Origin: Myxococcota bacterium
Lineage (GTDB): Bacteria; Myxococcota_C; UBA6777
Assembly (NCBI GenBank): GCA_963169055.1
Contig: CAUJFU010000489.1
Location: forward strand, 1-39,840
Reading direction: 5' to 3'
Length of the DNA: 39,840 nt
The notes below the pieces were generated by a model. The model was not told the origin of the DNA and searched no databases. It was given only the letters and a program-made list of their open reading frames with translations. This document shows, one piece after another, positions 16,756-25,835 of the stretch (positions within the stretch are counted from its first letter, which is position 1; the number at the start of each line of letters is the position of its first letter). A program made the translations under genes and the position numbers.

Positions 16756-18471
16756 ATGTCTTCCAACCGCCCCGATACTCCAGCCACAACGCAAAAAGCC
16801 CACGGCACCAAGGCCTCTCCCGAAGTGTCCGCGCCTTTGGCGTCGCCACCCTCTCAAACACCCGATGTATCGCCCCCCTCTCAAACACCCGATGTCTCGC
16901 CATCACCTCAAACATCTGATGTCTCGCCATCACCTCAACCATCCGATGTCTCGCCACAGTACCTCGCAGGGCGACAGAAAAGCCGCGTCTTGCTGTTTTC
17001 CATTATGTTGATTGCCACCAATGGCGTAATCTACGAGCTTTTGATCGGCGGCTATTCTTCGTATCTGCTTGGCGACAGCATCACACAATTCTCGCTCACC
17101 ATCGGTTTGTTTATGAGTTCGATGGGTGTGGGTTCTTGGTTGACGCAGCGCTTTGAGCGCGATCTCGAAGCGCGTTTTGTGGAAGTCGAGATCTTGTTGG
17201 CCTTGGTGGGCGGTCCCACGGTGCTTTTGTTGGCGATGGCCCACATCTACACGCGGCTGTATTCGTGGGTGATGTTTGCCCTGATCATCTTGATTGGATG
17301 CTTGATTGGTTTCGAGATCCCTTTGGTGACGCGGATCGTCGAGCGTTATGGCGGTCTCAAAAAAGCCCTTGCGAACGTGCTTTCCTTTGATTACATCGGC
17401 GCGTTGTTTGGCTCGCTGTTGTTTCCGTTGGTGTTGTTGCCCGAGCTTGGTTTTGCGCGAACTTCGTTCTTTATCGGCTTGGTGAATCTCGGCGTGGCGA
17501 GCGTCAATCTCTGGAGTTTTCGCAGCGATCTAGGAAAAAACCTAGGGCGACTGTGGTTTGGAACGATCTTTACAGCGCTGCTATTGGGGATCGGCTTCTT
17601 TTACTCGGCAGGCTGGATCGAACGTGCCCGTGAATCGGCCACCCAACAAAAGCTCGTTCATCTCGAACATACCCCTTACCAACATCTTCGCTTTGTCAAA
17701 GAACAAGGCAAAAGAGGCCCTATCTACCGACTTTATCTGAATGGAGAGCATCAGTTTAGCAGCGACAGCGAACGGCGTTATCACGAGGCTCTGGTGCATC
17801 CAGCGATGGCAGCGGCTCCCAAGCGCCAACGCATCCTGATCTTGGGCGGTGGCGATGCGCTCGCCCTGCGCGAGATCTGCCGCTACAAAGAAGTCCGTGA
17901 GATCGTGATGGTCGATCTCGATCCAGCGATGACTCGCTTTGCACGAAACCACCCGCTCATGCGCCAACTCAACGAAGACGCCCTACGCGATCCGCGCTTG
18001 ACGCTCTACAATATGGACGCTTCGCTTTACATCCAACGCCCGAACATCCGCCCTTTTGATGTCGTGATTATCGATCTACCCGTTCCCACAAATATCGGTC
18101 TATCCAAGCTCTACACCGTCCATTTTTATCGGATGCTTCGGCGTGTGACACACCATCAAAGTGTTCTTGTCACCGAAGCGGCTGTCCTCAACCCCATCGA
18201 ATACAAACCCTTTTGGTCAATCCATCGCACACAAACCCGCGCAGGTTGGCGAGTTTACCCCTTTGTTCTCGAAACGATGGCCTTCTTTCTCTTTCGCCAA
18301 ACGCCGCTTGATACGGACTCTCTGCGCCCGCTTGTTCCCACACAATCACTTTCCGATGGCGCCCTTGCTGCGGCCTTTTCACTCCCTCCCGATGCAACAC
18401 CCTCCCGCCTTCTTCCCGCCAATACGCTCGACACTCACGCTCTTTTGCACCTGATCTTGCAACTGCGCTAA
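16756..18471 (+). CDS. Membrane-fused spermidine synthase-like protein, third of three
   Basis: This 571-residue protein starts with a Ser/Pro-rich segment containing four copies of a ten-residue repeat ('PPSQTPDVSP'). Transmembrane helices follow ('LLFSIMLIATNGVIYELLI', 'SLTIGLFMSSMGVGSWLTQ', 'MFALIILIGCLIGFEIPLV'), then an aminopropyltransferase-like domain with 'ILILGGGDALALREI', 'VMVDLDPAMTRF' and 'VVIIDLPVPTNIGLSKLY'. The usual final Gly of GGGDG is Ala here, and the catalytic loop is DLPVPTN rather than the DxxDP form of soluble SpeE, so the substrate may not be a classical polyamine. ATG 16756 lies nine bases after the previous stop, so the three genes probably form one transcript. No speD or other polyamine gene is nearby. 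Confidence 0.85.
   Translation: MSSNRPDTPATTQKAHGTKASPEVSAPLASPPSQTPDVSPPSQTPDVSPSPQTSDVSPSPQPSDVSPQYLAGRQKSRVLLFSIMLIATNGVIYELLIGGYSSYLLGDSITQFSLTIGLFMSSMGVGSWLTQRFERDLEARFVEVEILLALVGGPTVLLLAMAHIYTRLYSWVMFALIILIGCLIGFEIPLVTRIVERYGGLKKALANVLSFDYIGALFGSLLFPLVLLPELGFARTSFFIGLVNLGVASVNLWSFRSDLGKNLGRLWFGTIFTALLLGIGFFYSAGWIERARESATQQKLVHLEHTPYQHLRFVKEQGKRGPIYRLYLNGEHQFSSDSERRYHEALVHPAMAAAPKRQRILILGGGDALALREICRYKEVREIVMVDLDPAMTRFARNHPLMRQLNEDALRDPRLTLYNMDASLYIQRPNIRPFDVVIIDLPVPTNIGLSKLYTVHFYRMLRRVTHHQSVLVTEAAVLNPIEYKPFWSIHRTQTRAGWRVYPFVLETMAFFLFRQTPLDTDSLRPLVPTQSLSDGALAAAFSLPPDATPSRLLPANTLDTHALLHLILQLR
16846..16960 (+). repeat. 30-bp in-frame tandem repeat inside the third SpeE-like gene
   Basis: Four imperfect 30-base units (ending GATGTCTCGCC) encode the repeated SQTPDVSP-type decapeptide at residues 30-70. 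The length keeps the reading frame, so copy number can vary between strains without breaking the gene. Confidence 0.8.
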
Positions 18472-18567
18472 CACCTCACAAAAACGATCCCACTGCGGCC
18501 CCACAACCACGCTGCGCTTTGCGATCGCGGGTTCGGCTTGGTGGTTGGGGCTTGGCGAGGGCTTGGC

Positions 18568-18596
18568 TTGATCTTCGTAGGGTTGGCTGCTAGAGT
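18568..18596 (+). promoter_or_regulatory. Sigma-70-type promoter candidate for the kinase gene
   Basis: TTGATC (18568-18573) and TAGAGT (18591-18596) are separated by exactly 17 bases in the 177-base gap before the kinase gene. The predicted transcript start near 18603 would give a short leader of about 45 bases. Confidence 0.4.
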
Positions 18597-18648
18597 GGGG
18601 GCGTTTCGCGGCAAGTTTGTATTTTGAAAAAATGTAGAGAACACGACG

Positions 18649-21582
18649 ATGTCTGAGTATGCAGCAGCCTCTCCGAGCGGCGCTTCGTTATTGAATCAAA
18701 AGTTGGGCAAGTGGCATCTTCTGCGCCAGTTGGGCGAAGGGGGGATGTCGATTGTGTACTTGGGCTATCATCCGCTGCTTGAGCGCAAAGGGGCCGTCAA
18801 AGTGATGCGCCCCGAGATGCTCCAAAACAAAGACGTCCTCGAACGCTTTCGACGCGAAGCGCTCGCCACCAACAAGCTCCAACACCCCAACATCATCCAA
18901 GTCTACGACTTTGAAGAAGCCCCGCAGGTCGGCTATTACATGGTCTTGGAATACCTCGAAGGCCAAGAGATGGGCGAGATCGCCCCTCAATTCCCCATGC
19001 CGATCGATTGGATTTTAGGGGTCTTTGAACAAGTCTGCGCCGGCCTCGCAGCCACCCACAAAGCAGGCATTATCCACCGCGATCTCAAACCCTCCAATAT
19101 CTTTTTACTGCCCCACCAACCCCACCCACGCGCCAAGATCCTCGACTTTGGGATCGCCAAACAACAAAAAGTCGACCACCAACTCACCCGCACAGGCACG
19201 ATCATGGGTACGCCGGCCTATCTCGCGCCGGAACAGATGATCGCCCAAAAAGACCTTCCCAACGCCCAAAGCGCCGATATCTACGCCATCGGCGTGATTT
19301 TATACCAAGTCCTCACAGGCAAACTCCCGATCGAACGCGAAAACTTACTCGAATTCCTTTACGCCATCGCCAGCGAAGAACCCGCCAAGATCGGCCACTT
19401 TCGCCCCGAACTCAAAGGCTCTCTGCTCGAAAAACTCGTCGCACGCATCCTGCTCAAAGATCCTGCGGCACGCCCGCAAACCATGGAAGACCTCTGGGCT
19501 GAACTCGAAAAAGCAGGGAAACGCTTTCAAGACCCCCTCCAAGGAACAAAGTCGATCCCTCCCATCCGCATCCCTGAACCCTTCCCATTGCCATCCTCCG
19601 CTGACTTGCTCACCCCTCCCCCCATCAGCCTTGCCCAACCTTTGCCCACCCCTTCGCCTGCGTTTCAACCCCCCCCTTCCACCCCCAAGGCCACCCCCGC
19701 ACCCCGACAAGCCCTTCCTACGGGCTTTCTCGAAGAACCCCTTGAGCGCGCTTCGACGATGGCCTTTGAGGACACTTCCACCAACGACCTCCGCCCCAAA
19801 GCCCACGCAGCACAACGCGATATCTCCGCACACACGCCCCAAAGCCCCTTCGCAAGCCCATCTTCGCACACTCCCCCCTCTTTCCCGGAAGAAAACGAGA
19901 CGACGGCCTCCCCTTCCCACGCAGCCCACGAACACGACACCCAACGCATCGACCTCCCTCAAAAGCGCCGTCGTCAAACTGTATTTTTGGGCTTTGCTGT
20001 GCTGGTGTTGGTGGCGAGCGGTTGGTTTGGATGGGGCCAATTTCGCCCCACCATAACGCCCACGGAAACGCCCGTTGTTTCGCGCCCGATCACACCACCG
20101 CCACCTCGCCGCTCTTTTCTTGATGGCCTACTTGCCGAGGCGGGCGATGCTTTCCGTCAGAAAAATTACCAAAAAGCTGTGGCGCTCTGGAAACGTGCGC
20201 TTGATGACAAACGCCTCGATCCCAAACAACAAGGCAAGTTATTTCGAGGCATCGGGTTGGCGATGGTTCGGGACAACAAAAATGACGCTGCGATGCGGTA
20301 TTATCAGCTCTATCTGCAAGCCCCCGACAGCGAAGATGCCGAAGATGCCAAAGAACGCGCCCGAGTCCGCGAAGAAGTCTTGCCCCAGATGGAGCGCGAC
20401 TTCAAAAACCGCATGGCCGAAGTCGAGCACTTGATGATCCAATTCAAACGCCACGCTCGCGCCAAAAAACTCGCCGCCATGAAGGAGACTTACGCGAAGA
20501 TCCAAGCCATCCTCCCCACCGCCCCCTCCATCCACACACAAGTCGCTCAACAACTCGCCCCCCTCTTGCCCTACCATGCGCTCACCCTTTACAACCGCAC
20601 ATCCGACAAGATGACGTTGACTCCCCAAGAATACGAACGCATCCAACAAGGCATCAAGGATCTCCGAAAAAGCCTTGAAAACCGCGAAAACGCCCTCGCC
20701 AAGGCATTCCAAAAAACCTTCGCGATGTTGCCCAAATCAAAAAAGCATCAAGCCGCCCAAGCCATGCTTCTTCGAGAGTTCCGCAAAACGCCGATACTCG
20801 GCTTCCAACATCCAAAACTCGCCGCACATCTCGACGAACTTGTCCACAAAGCGCCTCGGATCGCGGATGCCTTGTTGCGCGAGTGGCACACTCACCAAAG
20901 CAAGCTCGAAAAGCACGGTGCCTTGGCTTGGAAAGAGCAAGCCCCCAACCCATACACCGACAGCGCACAACTTCAACAACGGCGCGAACAACTCTCCCAA
21001 CTCAGCAAACTTATCGCGCTGCGTCAACAGATGCGCGAAGCTTTACACAAACTCTCCGCCAACGACTCGATCGCGCTCTACTCATCATTTCGCAAACAAT
21101 GGAAACGCGCAGACACCGACCCCTTCAAAGATCGCCCTCGCTTCTTTCCGCGACTCAACGCCTACGCCACACTCCCCGACGTCATCGATGCGATGTGGAA
21201 AAGCCACAAGCAACTGCTCCGCCACCGCGACGAAGGCGCTTTTCGCACCTTTTCCCAAGAAGCCGCTCGCCTTCGCGGTCTCCTCCAACAACACTCCACT
21301 TTTCTTGCGGCGCTCTATTCCCCCGCCCTGCTCAAACATTGGCGCAAGGAGATCCACCGCCTCGAAAAGCTCTGCAAACAAGGGCAAGAACTTCTCCAAA
21401 CAGCAGGCGCTCTCCTGCAAAAACAACGATGGCTCCAAGCCGAAGAACGCTTTACGGCTTTCCAAAAACTTTTCCCCCAATACATCCGCATCGATTGGCT
21501 CAACAAACAGATCCGCACCTGCCAATGCGCACGCGGCGTGACATGGGTCTCTTGCGACGATATCCAGATCAAAAGACCTTGA
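18649..21582 (+). CDS. Membrane-anchored Ser/Thr protein kinase with TPR-like C-terminal region
   Basis: Residues 20-290 form a complete Hanks-type kinase: 'LGEGGMSIVYLG' (P-loop, about 29-39), 'AVKVMRPEM' with Lys51, 'GIIHRDLKPSN' (catalytic Asp145), 'ILDFGIAKQ' (DFG, 166-168) and 'GTPAYLAPEQ'. All key residues are present, so it should be active. A Pro/Ser/Thr-rich juxtamembrane linker (about 300-440) leads to one transmembrane helix ('FLGFAVLVLVASGWFGWG', about 447-464). The outer part has at least one TPR-like unit ('AGDAFRQKNYQKAVALWKRAL') and long charged helices, with four cysteines close to the C-terminus. The kinase is expected in the cytosol and the helical sensor in the periplasm. 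It is a single gene; substrates are unknown. Confidence 0.93.
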   Translation: MSEYAAASPSGASLLNQKLGKWHLLRQLGEGGMSIVYLGYHPLLERKGAVKVMRPEMLQNKDVLERFRREALATNKLQHPNIIQVYDFEEAPQVGYYMVLEYLEGQEMGEIAPQFPMPIDWILGVFEQVCAGLAATHKAGIIHRDLKPSNIFLLPHQPHPRAKILDFGIAKQQKVDHQLTRTGTIMGTPAYLAPEQMIAQKDLPNAQSADIYAIGVILYQVLTGKLPIERENLLEFLYAIASEEPAKIGHFRPELKGSLLEKLVARILLKDPAARPQTMEDLWAELEKAGKRFQDPLQGTKSIPPIRIPEPFPLPSSADLLTPPPISLAQPLPTPSPAFQPPPSTPKATPAPRQALPTGFLEEPLERASTMAFEDTSTNDLRPKAHAAQRDISAHTPQSPFASPSSHTPPSFPEENETTASPSHAAHEHDTQRIDLPQKRRRQTVFLGFAVLVLVASGWFGWGQFRPTITPTETPVVSRPITPPPPRRSFLDGLLAEAGDAFRQKNYQKAVALWKRALDDKRLDPKQQGKLFRGIGLAMVRDNKNDAAMRYYQLYLQAPDSEDAEDAKERARVREEVLPQMERDFKNRMAEVEHLMIQFKRHARAKKLAAMKETYAKIQAILPTAPSIHTQVAQQLAPLLPYHALTLYNRTSDKMTLTPQEYERIQQGIKDLRKSLENRENALAKAFQKTFAMLPKSKKHQAAQAMLLREFRKTPILGFQHPKLAAHLDELVHKAPRIADALLREWHTHQSKLEKHGALAWKEQAPNPYTDSAQLQQRREQLSQLSKLIALRQQMREALHKLSANDSIALYSSFRKQWKRADTDPFKDRPRFFPRLNAYATLPDVIDAMWKSHKQLLRHRDEGAFRTFSQEAARLRGLLQQHSTFLAALYSPALLKHWRKEIHRLEKLCKQGQELLQTAGALLQKQRWLQAEERFTAFQKLFPQYIRIDWLNKQIRTCQCARGVTWVSCDDIQIKRP

Positions 21583-21601
21583 GACGGGTTCTCGGTCGAA
21601 C

Positions 21602-22768
21602 TCAGACCATCGTGTCTTCGATATCGAGGCCAGAGGCTTTGACGCCGCTGACGTGATAGTGGGAGGAATTGAGGAAGCTTTCAAAGATGGTGAGAAAGGC
21701 AAGAGCGGCTTCGATCATCAGTTCTTTATCGTCTTGCATTTTTTTGAGCATGGCTTTGCGGGTCTTGCTGTCGGGATGATCGAAGCGATCCTTGAACAAG
21801 CCGTCGAGCTTGTGACCGCGTTGTGACGAGGTGATGCGATTGATGCCCCCGCCGTAACAGTATTCCATCGCATCCATCAACAGATGGCGTTGCTTGATCG
21901 GATCAACAAGTTGGTAGCTGAGGATCTGGCTGAGGATGCGTCCTGATTCTTGGATACTCGCGGAAGCAAGGGCATCGAAGAGGCGTCGTGCGGTCAAAGT
22001 TTCGGAGTCAAGGGAGTAATTGCGCACAAGGGTCAAGAAGACGGCATTTTTGAACATCTGATAAAGTCGGTGGGCTTCGTCCATTTGACCGGGAACTGGA
22101 GGGGTGGTGGGAGTTTGACGGCGATCGGCTTTTCGCAAGAACAGGACATCGAAGATCAGTCGGAAGTATTCGTCGTTTCCTTCGTCAACCACGCGGAGAT
22201 CGTAGGTATTGTCGAGCCGATCGGCGAGTTTTACCCAGATCAGCTCGGGGGTATGGCGGGCCTGCATCAAGAGGCGCCCAAGATATTCGTGGTATTGTTC
22301 TTCGGGTCGTTTGGTCAGCCACTTGATGCGCTCATCGAGAAACCAGCGTTCTTCTTCGCTGAGTTGTTGTTGGAGCATCTCATAGCGCCATTCGAGTTCT
22401 TGGCGTTGTTCGCTGTCCATCTCGGGGGTGAAGATATCCTCGTAGTAGTCGTGCAAGAAAGCGGTCAGGGTATCAAGGACCGTGGGATTTTCAGAAGCCA
22501 AGACAAGAAGGTGCGAGGCTCGGAGGGGATGCAAGACAGCGAGCGGACCCAAGCGGCGAAGACGATTGCGATAGGCGCGCAACAAAAAAGAGATGCCTGA
22601 AGAGAGCGCTTCCATCGAGCCTTGCAAGCGGCGGCGCGCCACCAAACGGCCCATCAACGCTTCGATCGAGGGGTCTTTTGCGGCGAGCAGATAATTGATG
22701 CGAGCGGAAAGGCTCAAAAAGTCCTCGACAGAAAGGACTTGAAAGGGTTCATTTGAGGGATGATGCAT
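21602..22768 (-). CDS. HD-domain protein resembling the RelA/SpoT hydrolase domain
   Basis: ATG 22768 follows AGGAG by six bases. The 388-residue protein carries an HD phosphohydrolase pattern like SpoT/Mesh1: 'LHPLRASHLLVL' (first His), 'TLTAFLHDYYEDIFTPEM' (the HDxxED motif) and 'WVKLADRLDNTYDLR', matching the KLADRLxN motif of (p)ppGpp hydrolases. No synthetase, TGS or ACT domain follows; the rest is helical and unfamiliar. A single-function nucleotide phosphohydrolase is inferred, possibly acting on alarmones, but substrate choice cannot be read. It lies 72 bases downstream of the pseudouridine synthase gene on the same strand, so co-transcription is likely. Confidence 0.75.
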   Translation of the reverse strand: MHHPSNEPFQVLSVEDFLSLSARINYLLAAKDPSIEALMGRLVARRRLQGSMEALSSGISFLLRAYRNRLRRLGPLAVLHPLRASHLLVLASENPTVLDTLTAFLHDYYEDIFTPEMDSEQRQELEWRYEMLQQQLSEEERWFLDERIKWLTKRPEEQYHEYLGRLLMQARHTPELIWVKLADRLDNTYDLRVVDEGNDEYFRLIFDVLFLRKADRRQTPTTPPVPGQMDEAHRLYQMFKNAVFLTLVRNYSLDSETLTARRLFDALASASIQESGRILSQILSYQLVDPIKQRHLLMDAMEYCYGGGINRITSSQRGHKLDGLFKDRFDHPDSKTRKAMLKKMQDDKELMIEAALAFLTIFESFLNSSHYHVSGVKASGLDIEDTMV

Positions 22769-22840
22769 GGCGAGCTCCTGTGGGCATACAGCGCATGGCA
22801 AGGCGTTATGATGCGCAAGCCCCACAGCGACGTCAAGCAC

Positions 22841-23833
22841 CTATGCACGCGTCTCGGCTTTACGCAATTGTTGCAACAAGGCCGTCAGATCAGGCGGAAA
22901 TGGAGCCTCGATCTCGATGACTTGTTGGGTCACAGGGTGCATAAAGCGCAAGCGAAGGGCATGAAGGGCAAGGCGCTTGGATTCGGGGATCGGGAAACTG
23001 GGCAGCTTTCCACGGATACGGCAGGCTTTGGCGTAAACCTTGTCACCAAGCAAGGGGCATCCCGCTTCGCTGAGATGGATACGGATCTGATGGGTACGGC
23101 CCGTCTCAAGGCGACAAGCGATCAAGGTCGCGTGTGCAAAGCGCTCCAAACAAGTGACGTGCGTGATCGCTTCTTTGGCATCGCGTCGTACGGCCTCGAT
23201 CTCAGGCACAGAACCACGATAGCTATCCCCGCGATCTTCGGCGATCCAAGAGCGGATCGTCCCATCCGTGGGGTGTCCTGCGACGATCGCACGATATTCG
23301 CGTTGGGCTTGATGGCTCACAAACTGCTCTTTGAGAGCGTCTTTGATCTCTCGGTTGCGGGCAAAGATCATCACCCCGCTGCTGTCTTTGTCGAGGCGAT
23401 GGACAAGAAACAACGGGTCTTTGGCGCGCCCTTTTCGGATATGTTGCAACGCACCACGCGTCAACATCTCTGCGCTCGGTTCTCCCGCTTGTTCGGCATA
23501 AGCATACGAGAGCAGTTCGGTGGGTTTGTCGATCACCACCAAGTGTTCGTCCACAAACAAAAGCCTCGCAGGATCGAGTTCCCCAGTCAAAACGCGGCGT
23601 GGTGTGCTCATGCGTACATACAAAATATCCCCGCGTTTCGGGCGCAATGCAGGATCGTCCATGCGTTCGTCATCCAAATAGACCTTGCCACTCCACACCA
23701 ATTCTCGCGCAGCATTCCAGCTCAGCGTTGCGGGTGCATAACGCCGCAACAAGGCCGCGATCGTTTCTTCGCGATCTTCTGTCGTGAGCGGATGCGACCA
23801 TTGATCGGGTTGATTTGCCGTTGTATCGGTCAC
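22841..23833 (-). CDS. RluA-family rRNA/tRNA pseudouridine synthase
   Basis: This 330-residue enzyme isomerises uridine to pseudouridine in RNA. The catalytic motif 'LVHRLDKDSSGVMIFA' carries the essential Asp of the RluA family. 'RLETGRTHQIRIHL' and 'HALRLRFMHP' are the other two family motifs. The N-terminal region ('LSWNAARELVWSGKVYLDD') resembles an S4-like RNA-binding module. Start GTG 23833 is chosen because AAGGAG lies nine bases upstream; the longer track start at 23932 reads into repeats. The target site (RluC/D-like, or tRNA) cannot be fixed from the sequence. Confidence 0.92.
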   Translation of the reverse strand: MTDTTANQPDQWSHPLTTEDREETIAALLRRYAPATLSWNAARELVWSGKVYLDDERMDDPALRPKRGDILYVRMSTPRRVLTGELDPARLLFVDEHLVVIDKPTELLSYAYAEQAGEPSAEMLTRGALQHIRKGRAKDPLFLVHRLDKDSSGVMIFARNREIKDALKEQFVSHQAQREYRAIVAGHPTDGTIRSWIAEDRGDSYRGSVPEIEAVRRDAKEAITHVTCLERFAHATLIACRLETGRTHQIRIHLSEAGCPLLGDKVYAKACRIRGKLPSFPIPESKRLALHALRLRFMHPVTQQVIEIEAPFPPDLTALLQQLRKAETRA

Positions 23834-23913
23834 TTGTCGATTCTCCTTTTGCTCTTTGTGATCCCCAACGCAGCGCGATCTGTGTTTGAGGCATAGACAC
23901 AACGTGCGCTCTT

Positions 23914-23981
23914 GCGGTATGCGGTCGCCCAAAGCGCCCGATTGGGGGCGGTATGCGGTCGCCCAAAGCGCCCGATTTGGG
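23914..23981 (+). repeat. 34-bp hairpin repeat, two copies
   Basis: The unit GCGGTATGCGGTCGCCCAAA... recurs with a period of 34 bases (copies at 23914 and 23948). Each can form GGGCG...CGCCC or GCCC...GGG pairings. The unit closely resembles the array after clpX at 33709-33796. Confidence 0.8.
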
Positions 23982-23983
23982 TT

Positions 23984-24085
23984 TGTGTGAGGTGTTGTTT
24001 TTCGATCGGCCTGACGCGCCCTTTTTGGGCCTGTGTGAGGTGTTGTTTTTCAATCGGCCTGACGCGCCCTTTTTGGGCTTGTGTA
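23984..24085 (+). repeat. 48-bp tandem repeat, two copies plus a fragment
   Basis: The unit starts TGTGTGAGGTGTTGTTTTTC and repeats every 48 bases (23984, 24032, partial at 24080). Each copy ends in GCCCTTTTTGGGC, a short perfect hairpin. It directly follows the 34-bp array. Confidence 0.8.
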
Positions 24086-24175
24086 TGGCGGTCCGAGATT
24101 GTATGTTGCAGGGCGCGTTTGAAAAAGCCACCTATTCCCGAGCGCATCGGACTTTGCGCGCACAAGAGAGAGGGC

Positions 24176-25264
24176 ATGATGCCCATGCACAACAGCTTGC
24201 ACCCTTCGCCTTCCAATCCAGCCCCGTTTTTGCCTTCCGAACGAAAGGTCGTGGATGCCGTGATGGAGATGCTGTGCAAAGAAGATCCCGCAGCCTACGC
24301 CATCCTGCTGCAAGGTGAAGGGCGCCTGATGCGTCTGAGCCTGCTGTTGCGGGACTATCCCTCGTTGCGTTCTCAAGAAGATCTCGGCCCCTATCACCGC
24401 GATACGGATAGTTTGATCGACACGTTGTGTTATCTCGATCCGCTCGAACTCAAACTACGGATGCCGAGCAAGGCTGTTCTTGTCGAAAGCTACATGCTCA
24501 CCAAAGCCCAACACCTCAAAGGTTTGTTGTTGTCGGTGCATGGGCTTCCACCCACCGAACAACGCAACACCTTGCGCAGCGCGTTGTTTTTTGAAGTGAG
24601 CAACATCATCCACACTTACCTGTTGTATCAGTTGTTGTTGGATGTGATCCTTGACGAACATCTTGATCGGGAGATCAAGCGCCATGCTGCGCGTTATTTG
24701 ATCGCGTTGTGGGATACCTGCGCCGCCCAAGAAGAGTTATCGGGATTTTTCCACATCATCCGCTCGCTTTGGGATGCGCGCATCCATATCCGCGTTCGCT
24801 ACGGCACCTTGCTTGGCACCGACGAACTGCTCCAACTGCTCGAAGCCGAATGTGATCCGCTGATCCTCGAACACTTTATGGATCGCGATCTCTCCGAAGA
24901 AGAAGCGGCTGCTTTTCAAGAGTTTTTGTTTGGCTTGACCTACGAAGAGCTCTTGCGCTTGCGCGACACCATGAAAAGCCAAGGTATGCGCGTGATCTCT
25001 TCGCAAGAAGTGTCGCAGATGCTTTCGCTGCCCAAACCCACCAAAAGCCACTACTTTGGGATGGAACAAGATCCTCATGAAGTGTATCGCTCTTACAAAC
25101 GAAGGCGCTTTCAAGCCCGTTATCGGCTCAAAAACGGCCTCGAAGGACCACGACGCACAGCCGAAGAATACTTGGTTTTGTGGATCTTGCGCGATCACAC
25201 CGAAGGCGTGCTATCGAGCCCAGAGATCCCTGTGTCGTTGGTACGCGATCTCGATCCGTCTTGA
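24176..25264 (+). CDS. Soluble helical protein of unknown function
   Basis: The coding region is long, clean and preceded by GAGAGGG; ATG 24176 and ATG 24179 are both possible starts, and the track's 23912 start would lie in repeats. The 362-residue product has no signal peptide or membrane segment. It is rich in Leu, Glu and Arg and looks largely helical ('FLFGLTYEELLRLRDTMKSQ', 'LILEHFMDRDLSEEEAAAF'), with a basic patch near the C-terminus ('YRSYKRRRFQARYR'). I do not recognise the family. HEAT-like repeats are conceivable but not clear. The gene is divergent from the RluA/HD pair and convergent with rpsT. Confidence 0.8.
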   Translation: MMPMHNSLHPSPSNPAPFLPSERKVVDAVMEMLCKEDPAAYAILLQGEGRLMRLSLLLRDYPSLRSQEDLGPYHRDTDSLIDTLCYLDPLELKLRMPSKAVLVESYMLTKAQHLKGLLLSVHGLPPTEQRNTLRSALFFEVSNIIHTYLLYQLLLDVILDEHLDREIKRHAARYLIALWDTCAAQEELSGFFHIIRSLWDARIHIRVRYGTLLGTDELLQLLEAECDPLILEHFMDRDLSEEEAAAFQEFLFGLTYEELLRLRDTMKSQGMRVISSQEVSQMLSLPKPTKSHYFGMEQDPHEVYRSYKRRRFQARYRLKNGLEGPRRTAEEYLVLWILRDHTEGVLSSPEIPVSLVRDLDPS

Positions 25265-25367
25265 AGAGGTGAGAAGGACAGGTATGCGAAGCAAACGTGA
25301 GCAACAAAAGCGATCAAGGGATGCGATCAAGGCAGGTCGAGATCACGGGGGGCATCAAGAGGCAGGC

Positions 25368-25634
25368 TTAGGCTTGGGCTTGATGAACCAACTTCATCAG
25401 GCGGGAGATGTAGCGGGAAGCCGTGTTCTTGTGGATGACGCCTTTCGAGGCGACGTGGCCGATCATCTTGACGGCGGCTTGCAGGTTGCCCTTGGCGGCG
25501 TCAAGATTGCGCTCACTGACGGATTTGCGTACTTTTTTGATAGCTGTACGCATGGTGGATTTCCAGTAGCGATTGCGCGCACGGCGCTTGATGTTTTGAC
25601 GCAATCGTTTCAAGGCAGACTTGCAGTTGGCCAT
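25368..25634 (-). CDS. rpsT: 30S ribosomal protein S20
   Basis: The 88-residue, strongly basic protein has the S20 pattern throughout: 'ANCKSALKRLRQNIKRRARN' at the N-terminus, 'STMRTAIKKVRKSV' in the middle and 'GVIHKNTASRYISRLMKLV' at the C-terminus. The length is normal. S20 binds 16S rRNA early in small-subunit assembly. GGAG lies about eleven bases before the ATG. It is monocistronic and convergent with the preceding unknown gene; the divergent prepilin-like gene lies about 200 bases away. Confidence 0.97.
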   Translation of the reverse strand: MANCKSALKRLRQNIKRRARNRYWKSTMRTAIKKVRKSVSERNLDAAKGNLQAAVKMIGHVASKGVIHKNTASRYISRLMKLVHQAQA

Positions 25635-25835
25635 GTTCTCGCTTCTCCGATCTTGTTTTTCTCACGCCCTCGCAAGCGGGGCTTGTTTGGGGAGTGTTTT
25701 TTCTTTTTTCGTACGTTGATCTTGTGCAACACAAATAAGGTACACTCGGGAGGCAGGTTTTTACCAGCCTCTCGCAAAGATGTCAAGCGAAAAGGCACGT
25801 TGGTTTGTTTTCAAGGCAAAGGAGCGCTCCCCACC

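Larger units (their letters stand above)
23834..24175. other. Divergent intergenic region filled by two repeat arrays
   Basis: Between the pseudouridine synthase (minus) and the unknown protein (plus) lie 342 bases. The centre is taken up by a 34-bp hairpin repeat in two copies and a 48-bp repeat in two and a fraction copies. Open frames run through the arrays on both strands but show only repeat-derived peptides, so no gene is called. Confidence 0.6.

Noticed and set aside
23670-24131. Repeat-containing minus-strand ORF ('KPKKGASGRLKNNTSHRP')
   Set aside because: It is a translation of intergenic tandem repeats that overlaps the start of the pseudouridine synthase gene, without a ribosome binding site.
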